The translations under genes were made by a program, and so were the position numbers. A model generated the notes under the pieces. It was given only the letters and a program-made list of their open reading frames with translations. It did not search any database and was not told the origin of the DNA. Shown here one piece after another: positions 26,899-34,389 of a stretch of 64,000 bases of DNA. This stretch comes from Acidimicrobiales bacterium (lineage in GTDB: Bacteria > Actinomycetota > Acidimicrobiia > Acidimicrobiales > JACCXE01). Location of the stretch: assembly GCA_035546775.1 (NCBI GenBank), contig DASZWD010000002.1, positions 1 through 64,000 of the forward strand, read 5' to 3'. How positions within the stretch are numbered: position 1 is the stretch's first letter; each line of letters starts with the position of its first letter.

Positions 26899-27802
26899 CG
26901 GGCTCGGCCGAGGTCTCTCGGCACTCATTCCTACCGATGTCACCGTCGACCGGGGCGCCAGCCTCATCGACGTCGCTGTCGACCACGTGGAGCCCAACCG
27001 GCTCCAGCCCCGCAAGCACTTCGACGAGGAAATGCTGGCGTCGTTGACCGCGTCGGTGCGCGAGCTGGGCGTGCTGCAACCGATCCTGGTGCGCGAGGGC
27101 GAAGGCGGGCGCTATGAGCTGATCGCGGGCGAGCGGCGGTGGCGTGCGGCCAAGCGCGCCGGGCTCGTCTCGATTCCCGCCATCGTCAAAACCACGAGTG
27201 ATACGCACTCGCTGGAGCAGGCACTCGTGGAGAATCTCCACAGGCAAGACCTCAACCCTCTGGAAGAAGCCGCGGCGTATCAGCAGCTCATCGAGGATTT
27301 CCATCTCACCCACGACGAGTTGGCCACGCGCATCGGGAAAAGTCGCGCCGCGATCACCAACACGCTTCGCCTCTTCCAGCTGCCGCCGAGCGTGCAGCGC
27401 ATGGTCGCCGACGGCCAGCTGGCGGCGGGTCACGCCCGGGCCCTGCTCGGCACGCCAGACCGGTCGTTTCAAGAAGCGCTGGCGAAGCGGGCGATCGCCG
27501 AGTCGCTCAGCGTGCGCGCCGTCGAGGACGCAGTACGTGAGCGAGTCAACCAGCAGCAACGCGATCACGCAGACACCGAGGCCGAGAGTCCGGCCGCGAC
27601 ACCCGATGCCGCACCCACGGCGGCGAGTCGTCGGCTACGGCCGCCCGGCTTCCGGGAACTCGAGGAGTTGCTGGCCGAATTGCTCGACACCAAGGTCGCG
27701 GTGGACATGGGAAAGAACAAGGGCCGCGTCGTCATCGAGTTCGCCGACCTCGAGGACCTCGAGCGGATTTATCGCCGGATTACGGAGCCATCTGCCGGGT
27801 AA
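26882..27802 (+). CDS. parB: ParB chromosome-partitioning protein
   Basis: The 306-residue CTPase/DNA-binding clamp starts ARPSGLGRGLSALIP, then VEPNRLQPRKHFDEE, the CTP motif GERRWRAAKRAG and LVENLHRQDLNPLEEA, a helix-turn-helix (IGKSRAAITNTLRLFQLP) and a C-terminal dimerisation domain (RPPGFRELEELLAELLDTKV). A Glu/Ala/Pro linker separates the last two. GTG 26882 overlaps parA by 17 bp. Confidence 0.96.
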   Translation: MVARPSGLGRGLSALIPTDVTVDRGASLIDVAVDHVEPNRLQPRKHFDEEMLASLTASVRELGVLQPILVREGEGGRYELIAGERRWRAAKRAGLVSIPAIVKTTSDTHSLEQALVENLHRQDLNPLEEAAAYQQLIEDFHLTHDELATRIGKSRAAITNTLRLFQLPPSVQRMVADGQLAAGHARALLGTPDRSFQEALAKRAIAESLSVRAVEDAVRERVNQQQRDHADTEAESPAATPDAAPTAASRRLRPPGFRELEELLAELLDTKVAVDMGKNKGRVVIEFADLEDLERIYRRITEPSAG

Positions 27803-27915
27803 ACGTGCCTGAACTGGCCGTAAACGCCGCCTTGCTTGAGAGTTGAACCTGCACCAATCGAGTTTCCCCAGGCTGTGCAGAACTCTGTGGCTAACTTGAC
27901 CGTGGTCTCAAGTCT

Positions 27916-28908
27916 CTAGGAAAGATCGAGACAAGGCCCGTCGGCCCAGCGACTCAGGCCTCGACCAATGGCTTCGGCCGCGATCGCAGCGCGTTCTACG
28001 ACAAACCGGGGCGGTCCGAGTTCGAGCGACACCGCCGGCATGCGGGTTTCGCGCAGGATCGGGGTGGCCATCGGCACGGGTGCCCCGTCGGTGCCGGCGC
28101 CCGAAATCGACAGCTCGTCGAGCAGTAGGCCCGCGAGCCGGCGACCGGCAGGTGAGACGCTGCCGTGCGCTCCCCAGTACGCGGCGCGGCAGGCGTGGCC
28201 GGCAGGCGCCAGCGCGATACCGAGGTAGACCTCCGCTCCGGCCGCGTTGGCCTGCGCCGCCAGGATCGCATCGTCCGGATGCGATAATAGTGTTACGATG
28301 GCGCCGTACGCCGTCAGCCGGTGCTGCACCTCCCGGAGGAAGGGCGCAGTGCCGCCGCGCTCGCCGAGCGCGACCCGCCGCCCCTGGAGCGTCGCCGGCG
28401 CGTTCGCCAGGCGCACCGCCTCGCGCACCGCGGCGGGATCGGATTCGGGCCCCTTCGAGCGCAACCGTTGCAGCATGAGCTGGGTCTTTTGCCCGCAGAT
28501 GCCGTCGACGGACAAGCCGGCGTTGCGTTGGAAGCCGCGCAGCGCTCGATCGGTGTCGGCGCCGAAGATGCCGTCGACACGCCCGGCGTCGAAACCGAGC
28601 GCGTTGAGGCGTCGCTGCAGGTCCACGACGTCGTCGCCGCGCAGGTACGGCGTGCGCAGATACAGCAGGCGGTCGCCGGGTCGATAGCCGGCTTCCACCA
28701 GCCGTGACCAGGTCGAACGATGGCACACGCCGTCGGCCTCGAGGCCACAGCTGCGTTGAAAGGCGCGCAGGGCCTCGGCCGTCTCGGCGCCGAACACGCC
28801 GTCTTCCAGCGTCACGGGAAAACCGAGCGCGAGGAGGCGGCGTTGCAGGTCTTCGACTGCGGGGCCCTTGGCCCCGAGCGTCAGAGGGAGTTCAGAATCC
28901 CAGTTCAG
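27916..28908 (-). CDS. cwlM: CwlM-like protein: two peptidoglycan-binding domains plus amidase-like domain without zinc ligands
   Basis: Two PG_binding_1 repeats (about residues 12-65 and 85-145) precede an Amidase_3-like region (about 160-320). The zinc motifs of active amidases are missing: the DPGHGG position reads ALGERGG and the SIHxN position reads LGIALAP, though RETRMPAVSLELG keeps the late Glu. In mycobacteria CwlM is a cytoplasmic regulator of MurA rather than an amidase, which fits. No signal peptide is present. Family sequence begins before GTG 28815; the only upstream starts are CTG 28884 and CTG 28908, the latter in a CTGA overlap with the trxA stop. Confidence 0.85.
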   Translation of the reverse strand: MNWDSELPLTLGAKGPAVEDLQRRLLALGFPVTLEDGVFGAETAEALRAFQRSCGLEADGVCHRSTWSRLVEAGYRPGDRLLYLRTPYLRGDDVVDLQRRLNALGFDAGRVDGIFGADTDRALRGFQRNAGLSVDGICGQKTQLMLQRLRSKGPESDPAAVREAVRLANAPATLQGRRVALGERGGTAPFLREVQHRLTAYGAIVTLLSHPDDAILAAQANAAGAEVYLGIALAPAGHACRAAYWGAHGSVSPAGRRLAGLLLDELSISGAGTDGAPVPMATPILRETRMPAVSLELGPPRFVVERAAIAAEAIGRGLSRWADGPCLDLS

Positions 28909-29231
28909 AGGTACCGGTCGAGTTCCTCGAGGAGCTGGCCCTTGCCCTTGGCGCCGACGAGCCGGAGGATCGGCTCGCCGCCCTTGAACAGGATCAGCGT
29001 CGGGATGCTCATGACGTCGAAGCGCGCCTGGGTGGCCAGGTTGTCGTCGACATTGAGCTTGCCGATCTTGAGCTGGTCGGCGCGCTCAGTGGCGATTTGC
29101 TCGAGGACGGGGGCGATCGTCTTGCACGGCCCGCACCACTCGGCCCAAAAGTCGACCAACACCGGGGTGTCGGCGCCGACCAACGTCTCGTCGAAGTTGG
29201 AATCGGTGAGCGTGAGCAGGTTGTCGGACAC
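28905..29231 (-). CDS. trxA: thioredoxin
   Basis: The 108-residue thioredoxin has the active site WCGPC within VLVDFWAEWCGPCKTIAPVLEQIA and the cis-proline SIPTLILFKGG. It reduces disulfides in cytosolic proteins and is recharged by the adjacent TrxB. GTG 29231 follows AGGAGG. The order trxB-trxA-cwlM is the actinobacterial arrangement. Confidence 0.97.
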   Translation of the reverse strand: MSDNLLTLTDSNFDETLVGADTPVLVDFWAEWCGPCKTIAPVLEQIATERADQLKIGKLNVDDNLATQARFDVMSIPTLILFKGGEPILRLVGAKGKGQLLEELDRYL

Positions 29232-29247
29232 GGTTTCCTCCTGAGGC

Positions 29248-29264
29248 GGTACGACGATCGTACC
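29248..29264 (-). other. short hairpin between trxB and trxA
   Basis: GGTACGA-CGA-TCGTACC forms a perfect 7-bp stem with a 3-base loop 16 bases upstream of the trxA start in the 73-bp gap. It could be a processing or attenuation signal; there is no U-run. Confidence 0.4.
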
Positions 29265-29304
29265 CGCGAGGGTGTGAAACGACTCGGCTACGCGCGGTAT
29301 TCCG

Positions 29305-30252
29305 CTAGTGCTGGGACTCCAGCCAGCGTTCGCAGTCGATGGCGGCCATGCAGCCCGAGCCCGCGGCGGTAATCGCCTGGCGGTACACGTGGTCCTGGAC
29401 GTCGCCACAGGCGAAGATGCCCTCGACATTGGTGAACGTCGAGCTGCCGATCGTCTTGAGGTAGCCGGTGTCGTCGTGGTCGAGAAAGCCGACGAAAACG
29501 TCGGTGTTGGGCACGTGGCCGATGGCGACGAACAGGCCGTGGATCGGCAGCGTGGACTCTTCGCCCGTCTTGATGTTCTTGAGCTGCGCGGCTTCGAGAG
29601 TGGTTTCCCCGACGAGGTCGGTGACGACGGTGTCCCAGATGAACGACAGCTTCTCGTTGGCCTGGGCGCGGTCGGCCATGATCTTGGAGGCCCGCAGCTG
29701 ATCGCGACGGTGGATGACGTGGACCTTGGTGGCGAACTTCGAGAGGAACATCGCCTCTTCGAGCGCCGAGTCGCCGCCGCCGACCACCGCCACCTCGAAC
29801 CCCCGGTGGAAGAACCCGTCGCAGGTGGCGCAGGTGGACAGGCCGTAGCCGAGGAGGCGCTTTTCGGCCTCGAGACCGAGCATGAGCGAGCGTGCGCCCG
29901 TCGCCACGATGACGGCATCCGCGCTGAACGTCTCACCGACGGTCGTTTCGATCGTGAATGGTCGCTGGCTGACGTCGATCTTGGTCACCTTGGCGGTGAG
30001 GAACTCGGCGCCGAACTTCTCGGCCTGAAGCCGGCAGTTCTGCATCAACTCGGGACCCATGATCCCGTCAGGGAATCCCGGGAAGTTCTCGACTTCGGTG
30101 GTCAGCATGAGCTGGCCACCGGGCTGATCGCTGTCCGAAGACGGTTCGCCTTCGATGACGAGGGGTGCCAGGTTTGCCCGGGCGGTGTAGATCGCCGCCG
30201 TGAGCCCCGCCGGCCCCGAACCCACGATCACGACGTTGCGGTGTGCAGTCAT
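29305..30252 (-). CDS. trxB: thioredoxin-disulfide reductase
   Basis: A 315-residue FAD/NADPH flavoenzyme: N-terminal FAD site VVIVGSGPAGLTAAIYTARA, redox pair CATCDGFF, NADPH site VAVVGGGDSALEEAMFLSKF, and the C-terminal FACGDVQDHVYRQAITAAGSGCMAA. It reduces the thioredoxin encoded next to it. ATG 30252 overlaps the stop of the upstream small membrane gene (ATGA). Confidence 0.97.
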   Translation of the reverse strand: MTAHRNVVIVGSGPAGLTAAIYTARANLAPLVIEGEPSSDSDQPGGQLMLTTEVENFPGFPDGIMGPELMQNCRLQAEKFGAEFLTAKVTKIDVSQRPFTIETTVGETFSADAVIVATGARSLMLGLEAEKRLLGYGLSTCATCDGFFHRGFEVAVVGGGDSALEEAMFLSKFATKVHVIHRRDQLRASKIMADRAQANEKLSFIWDTVVTDLVGETTLEAAQLKNIKTGEESTLPIHGLFVAIGHVPNTDVFVGFLDHDDTGYLKTIGSSTFTNVEGIFACGDVQDHVYRQAITAAGSGCMAAIDCERWLESQH

Positions 30253-30551
30253 CGGGTTGCCCGAATCGCCTTTCGCCAGAAGAACGTTCCAAACAGCAGA
30301 AACACCAGGGAGACTCCGGCATAGCCGGTCCACATCGGGCCTGGGATGTAGGCAACGCCGCGGATGAGCAGGATCACGAGCAGCGTGAGGAGCGCGACAC
30401 CGACGACGGCGAACAGCGCGAGGTACACCACATAGCGCGCCACTTTCGCCAACGGCTCGGTCGTCTTCGAGCGAACGAATTCGATGAACCCGTCGAGCTT
30501 GTCGAGCAGCTGCGTAACCCAGTCGTCCTTGCGGACTGAAGAGTCGGTCAC
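30249..30551 (-). CDS. small membrane protein (putative holin-like/phage-holin-X type)
   Basis: A 100-residue protein with an amphipathic N-terminus (WVTQLLDKLDGFIEFVRSKT) and two membrane helices (about 42-64 and 75-93). The family appears in actinobacteria between the sigM region and trxB as far as I recall, but I cannot assign a function. GTG start; coupled to trxB by ATGA. It diverges from the gene at 30557 with only five bases between. Confidence 0.7.
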   Translation of the reverse strand: MTDSSVRKDDWVTQLLDKLDGFIEFVRSKTTEPLAKVARYVVYLALFAVVGVALLTLLVILLIRGVAYIPGPMWTGYAGVSLVFLLFGTFFWRKAIRATR

Positions 30552-30556
30552 GAGCG

Positions 30557-30958
30557 GTGACGCTACCCTCCCGTTCGGTGCGCGTAGTCCTTGGTTCCAT
30601 CGCTGCTGTCGCCGTCGCCGCTCTCGGCGGTCTCATCATGGGCGAGTACCAGTTACTCGGCGTGATGGCGCTCGTCGCCGGCGTGTTGTTCGGCCTCGCG
30701 GTCGCCGAGGCGGCCATCACCGTCGGCAAGACGAGCGACTGGGTGCTCGTGGGCGTGGCCGGTGTCGCCGCGTTCGTCGGTCTGACGTGGGCCGCTTACA
30801 TCGACGCCGGCGACGGACTCGGTCGCGTCGCCGGCATGCGCTGGGTCGGTTCGTTCTGCGCGCTGGTGAGCGCGGCCTGGTGGGTCAGATCGTTTGGCTC
30901 TCGACCAATGCGCAGTCTGCTTGGTCCAGAACCTCAAGAACCCGAACCGAACTCGTAG
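30557..30958 (+). CDS. four-helix membrane protein, unknown function
   Basis: 133 residues with about four hydrophobic segments (about 8-28, 33-53, 62-80, 93-110) and a polar Pro/Glu tail (LLGPEPQEPEPNS). GTG start, divergent from the small membrane gene. The last 74 bases overlap the 3' end of the convergent anti-sigma gene. No family recognised. Confidence 0.65.
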   Translation: MTLPSRSVRVVLGSIAAVAVAALGGLIMGEYQLLGVMALVAGVLFGLAVAEAAITVGKTSDWVLVGVAGVAAFVGLTWAAYIDAGDGLGRVAGMRWVGSFCALVSAAWWVRSFGSRPMRSLLGPEPQEPEPNS

Positions 30959-31679
30959 ACCGTACGACGCGGGCAAAGGCGGCGACGCCGCGGTAGGTAA
31001 GCGACGCGTGCCATTCGATTGTCTCGCCGGCCGGCGGCGGGCACGGTGCCTCGGCTGCGGCGCGCGCGTCCGCAATCGACGCGCTCAGGTCGGCCTTGGC
31101 CTTGTCGATGATGGCGGCGAGTTGGTTGTACTCCCCGATGGCTCCGGCGTCGAAGAACGTGGTGCTCTTGGGCTGCGCCTCGGCGGCCGCCGAGGCGCTC
31201 CTCGACCCGGCGGCCCGCGTCGAGTTCGCCAGTGTCGGATTGGCCGACTCGGCGCGCGGGCCGCTGACGATCGGCGCCAGCGCCGCCCGGCGGGCGTTCG
31301 TGGTGGTCGCCGGCGAGTTACCGCTCTGGCTGACGAGCCAGCCGCCAACTCCGACAGCGACAGCAAGCGCGGCGGCCGCCGACGCGGCGTTCGTGTGCCG
31401 CGTGGGACGCGCCGGTCGCGTCGCAGGCGGCCGGCGCCTCGCCAGGCGGCGGCGCACGGCGGCGCGCGCACCGGTCGTCTCGACGAGTGCGGAGGCCACC
31501 GCTGCCTCGCGCAGGCGGGCGGGCGGCAGCATCGGCGCCCGCAGCGCCACGGTCACGGCGCGCAGCTCGTCGAGACGCGTGCGGCAGGCGGCGCAGCCGT
31601 CGATGTGGGCGCCGTCGGCCGCGGCGACCGCTTCGCCGTCGAGGCGCGCGCTCAGGATCTCGTCAGAGGGGTGGCTCAT
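30885..31679 (-). CDS. membrane anti-sigma factor with zinc-binding HxxxCxxC motif (RsmA-like)
   Basis: The N-terminal 40 residues carry HIDGCAACR, the H-x3-C-x2-C zinc motif of ZAS anti-sigma factors, followed by an Arg-rich linker, one membrane helix (about 98-116, ASAAAALAVAVGVGGWLV) and a 140-residue exterior region. It should hold the sigma factor encoded immediately upstream (ATGA overlap). In mycobacteria the equivalent gene is rsmA next to sigM. The long exterior domain may sense the signal. Confidence 0.85.
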   Translation of the reverse strand: MSHPSDEILSARLDGEAVAAADGAHIDGCAACRTRLDELRAVTVALRAPMLPPARLREAAVASALVETTGARAAVRRRLARRRPPATRPARPTRHTNAASAAAALAVAVGVGGWLVSQSGNSPATTTNARRAALAPIVSGPRAESANPTLANSTRAAGSRSASAAAEAQPKSTTFFDAGAIGEYNQLAAIIDKAKADLSASIADARAAAEAPCPPPAGETIEWHASLTYRGVAAFARVVRSTSSVRVLEVLDQADCALVESQTI

Positions 31680-32248
31680 TGCTGCTCCTTAGACGTCCGA
31701 CGCGGCCGGGTTGGTTCCCGGAGCGTGTCGGCGAGCGCGGCGCGCCCGCGGGCGATGCGGCTGCGGACCGTCCCGGGTGGGATGTCGAGCGCCTGGGCGA
31801 TCTCGGCGTAGTCGAGGCCGGCGACGTCGCGCAGGACAACGGCGGCCCGGAACTCGGGTGAGAGAGCGGCGAGGGCGGCGTCGAGGGCGAGGCGGTCCAC
31901 GACGTCGGCGGCGCCGTCGGGTCGGTAGGGGAGGCGGTCGCGGTCAACGCGGCCGAGCTCCGAAGTGGCCGGGCGACGCCGCCGGCGGCGCAACTCGTCG
32001 AGACTGGCGTTGACCGCGATGCGGTAGGCCCAGGTGCCGAAGCGGCTGCGGCGATCGAACTTGTGCAGGTTGCGCACGATGGCGATGAGCGCTTCCTGGC
32101 ACGCGTCGGCGGCGTCGGCGTCGTTGCCGGTGAGGCGGCGGCACACGGCGAAGAGCCGGTCGTAATGGGCCCGCAGCAGGCGGTCGAGGGCACCAGTGTC
32201 GCCCGCCAACGCGGACTCGACGTCCGCGTCGTCGGGGCGGTCGGTCAC
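31676..32248 (-). CDS. ECF RNA polymerase sigma factor (SigM-like position)
   Basis: A 190-residue ECF sigma factor with region 2 (LFAVCRRLTGNDADAADACQEALIAIVRNLHKF...FGTWAYRIAVNASLDELRRR) and region 4 (LSPEFRAAVVLRDVAGLDYAEIAQALDIPPGTVRSRIARGR). The location between the MviN-type pseudokinase and the anti-sigma factor equals that of mycobacterial sigM. GTG 32248 overlaps the pseudokinase stop (GTGA) and its own stop overlaps the anti-sigma start (ATGA). Target promoters unknown. Confidence 0.92.
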   Translation of the reverse strand: MTDRPDDADVESALAGDTGALDRLLRAHYDRLFAVCRRLTGNDADAADACQEALIAIVRNLHKFDRRSRFGTWAYRIAVNASLDELRRRRRRPATSELGRVDRDRLPYRPDGAADVVDRLALDAALAALSPEFRAAVVLRDVAGLDYAEIAQALDIPPGTVRSRIARGRAALADTLREPTRPRRTSKEQQ

Positions 32249-33495
32249 TTCGGGACCCGGCCCCGCACCGTCGCTTCGCTGATACGGACCTGGCGGGCCG
32301 GCCCGAGGTCGGTGATCCACACGAGCACGGCCCCGCCGGGCGTGCCGTTGAGCGACAGGGTCGTCGAGCTCGTCTCCACCTTGCGCGACGCGCGGGCGCG
32401 ACCCCAGCCGCCGAGAGTCGATGACGGCTGGGCGGCGGCGTACACCTCGACCGTCCAACCCCGCGACGGGCTGGTCAAGGTGATGGTGTCGAACTCGTTG
32501 GTGCCCTCCGCGGTGAGGACGAGGCCCACGCCCGACTTCAGGTTGCCGAACGACGCCGAGTGGTACAGCTCGGTCTTCCACAACGTCGCCGTGCTGCCGT
32601 CCACCGCGAAGTGCGCCAGCGCGTCGTTCTCGGTGGGCGGCTTGGCTTCGGGGTCGAACGACTTGGCGGTGACGTGGATCGGCACGAGCGCACCCTGGAA
32701 GTCGTTCGCCGACTTACGGCTCGGCACCACGACGGCGATGACGATCGCGGCGATGACGAGGCCGACGATGACGGTGGTGAAGACGAACTGGCCGCGGCGC
32801 GAGCGCGGCTGGGGCACGCCGGTCGCGGGGGCTCTTGACGGCGGCGGGATGGTGGCGTGCACCTCGTCGGGGATGGCGGCGACGTCTTCGAACATCGTGC
32901 GCGCCGAGTCGGGCTGGTGGCTGCGCCACTGCACGGCGGCGTCGCGCAACGGCGACGCGTGTGCCGGTGCCAAGCCGATGATCAGGTCGGTGAGCGCGGC
33001 GATGTCGGCCTGCTTGGCCGCGTCGAACTCGTCGGCGGCGGGTAGGCGCAGCCCGCGCAGCTGAACGCGACCGGTGTCGTCGACGAGCACGCTCGAGGAG
33101 CCGAGCGCGCCGTGCGCGAGCCCGGCGTCGTGGGCGTCGGCCACGGCCTGGGTGATCTGCAACGCCAGGGAAACGCGGTGGTCGTCGCCGACGGCGTCGA
33201 GGTCGAGGGCACCGCCGGCCGCGAGTTCGTCGACGCGGTAGCTCGTGCCGTCCCCGTCGACGCCGGTGTCATAGGTGCACAGGATGTTGCGGTGATTCAG
33301 GCGCGCCAGCGAGCGGGCTTCGGCGGTGAAGTGCTCCTTGGCCGCGGGGTCGGCGTCGCTCGGCAACAGGTGCACGACGACGGTGCGCCGCAGCGTTTCG
33401 TCCACCGCCGTCCACGTGCCGTCCGGACGCGGGTCGGCGAGGCGGTAGCGCTCTGCGACCCGTCGCCCCGAGACGATGGTCGCGTCGTTGGTCAC
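32245..33495 (-). CDS. MviN-type pseudokinase with membrane helix and exterior domain, no MurJ part
   Basis: Residues about 15-205 follow a Ser/Thr kinase fold, but the catalytic residues are absent: HRDLKP is replaced by HGALGSSS (128-135), the DFG triad by LRGLRLP, and no VAIK lysine is seen. A membrane helix (about 238-257) and a galactose-binding-like exterior domain (about 270-416) follow. In Mycobacterium tuberculosis MviN (Rv3910) these same parts form the C-terminal half of one polypeptide behind the MurJ flippase and recruit FhaA. Here they stand alone and the upstream gene is DegV, so the flippase must be encoded elsewhere. Confidence 0.85.
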   Translation of the reverse strand: MTNDATIVSGRRVAERYRLADPRPDGTWTAVDETLRRTVVVHLLPSDADPAAKEHFTAEARSLARLNHRNILCTYDTGVDGDGTSYRVDELAAGGALDLDAVGDDHRVSLALQITQAVADAHDAGLAHGALGSSSVLVDDTGRVQLRGLRLPAADEFDAAKQADIAALTDLIIGLAPAHASPLRDAAVQWRSHQPDSARTMFEDVAAIPDEVHATIPPPSRAPATGVPQPRSRRGQFVFTTVIVGLVIAAIVIAVVVPSRKSANDFQGALVPIHVTAKSFDPEAKPPTENDALAHFAVDGSTATLWKTELYHSASFGNLKSGVGLVLTAEGTNEFDTITLTSPSRGWTVEVYAAAQPSSTLGGWGRARASRKVETSSTTLSLNGTPGGAVLVWITDLGPARQVRISEATVRGRVPK

Positions 33496-33513
33496 CGGGT
33501 CGCGATCGCTCCT

Positions 33514-34371
33514 CTACGCCTCGGCGGCGTCGTAGGCGATACCGATGACGCGCGCTCCGGTGTGGGTGCCGACGACCGAGCCGATGTCGCCGATGAGGAT
33601 GTCGTCGCGTGAGCGCCCGAGGGCCGCACACAATTTGTCGACGAACCCGTCGAGGTCGGGTGCCTGGCCGTGCATGACTGCGAGCGACTTCGCGTTGGCG
33701 GCGCCGTTCTCCTTGGCCAACTCGATCAGCTGGTCAAGTGAGCGGCTGCGGGTGCGCTGCTTGCCGGCTTCGCCCACCGCCCCGTTCTCGACCTGGATGA
33801 GCGGCTTGATGTTGAGCATCGAACCGAGTGCGGCGCGCGCCGCGCCGATTCGTCCGCCCTTCTTGAGGTTCTCCAGTGTGTCGAGGGCGGCGAACACCCG
33901 CATGTGCGGAATCTTCGCTTCGATGACAGCGGTCACGTCGTCAATGCCCTTACCCGCTGCGGCCGCTTCCGCACCCGCAATGGCGAGAAGTCCTTGCGCG
34001 ATCGTGACGGTGCGGCTGTCGATGACCCGCACGGGAATCGTGTCTTTCACCGCGTCGGCGCCGAGCTGCGCCGACTGGAAGGTGGCTGACAACTCCGACG
34101 AGATCGTCACGCAGACGACGCCCGTGGCGCCCTGCGCCGCCAGGTCGCGGTAGGCCTGCTCGAACGCGCCGGGGGAGGGCGCCGCGGTTTCGGGAAGCTG
34201 CTTCGCGTCCGTGGACTTGCGCCAGAACTCGTCGGGTGTCAGGTCGCGGCGATCGACGTATTCGGTGTCGGAGATGCGAACGGTGAGCGGCACGATCGTG
34301 ATGCCGTGCTGCTCGGCGGTGGCCGGCGGCAGGTCACAAGCGCTGTCGGTAACGATACGAATGCCTGGCAT
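33514..34371 (-). CDS. DegV family fatty-acid-binding protein
   Basis: 285 residues with the DegV pattern: IRIVTDSACDLP at the start, TSxPSxGxF-like AAPSPGAFEQAYRDL, VCVTISSELSATFQSA and VIDSRTVTIAQGL. DegV/FakB proteins bind a fatty acid and can present it to FakA kinase. No fakA is in the window. It sits in the place where the MurJ half of MviN would be expected. Confidence 0.93.
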   Translation of the reverse strand: MPGIRIVTDSACDLPPATAEQHGITIVPLTVRISDTEYVDRRDLTPDEFWRKSTDAKQLPETAAPSPGAFEQAYRDLAAQGATGVVCVTISSELSATFQSAQLGADAVKDTIPVRVIDSRTVTIAQGLLAIAGAEAAAAGKGIDDVTAVIEAKIPHMRVFAALDTLENLKKGGRIGAARAALGSMLNIKPLIQVENGAVGEAGKQRTRSRSLDQLIELAKENGAANAKSLAVMHGQAPDLDGFVDKLCAALGRSRDDILIGDIGSVVGTHTGARVIGIAYDAAEA

Positions 34372-34389
34372 GGGGTCCTCTCCACAAGG

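Noticed and set aside
26980-26993. Second parS-like CCACGTGG inside parB
   Set aside because: Only the central eight bases match and it lies in coding sequence.
27803-27915. Terminator or small RNA in the parB-cwlM gap
   Set aside because: No convincing stem-loop with a U-run was found in this convergent 113-bp gap.
30249-30551. Calling the small membrane gene a true phage holin
   Set aside because: Resemblance is limited to helix layout, and no endolysin or phage genes are nearby.
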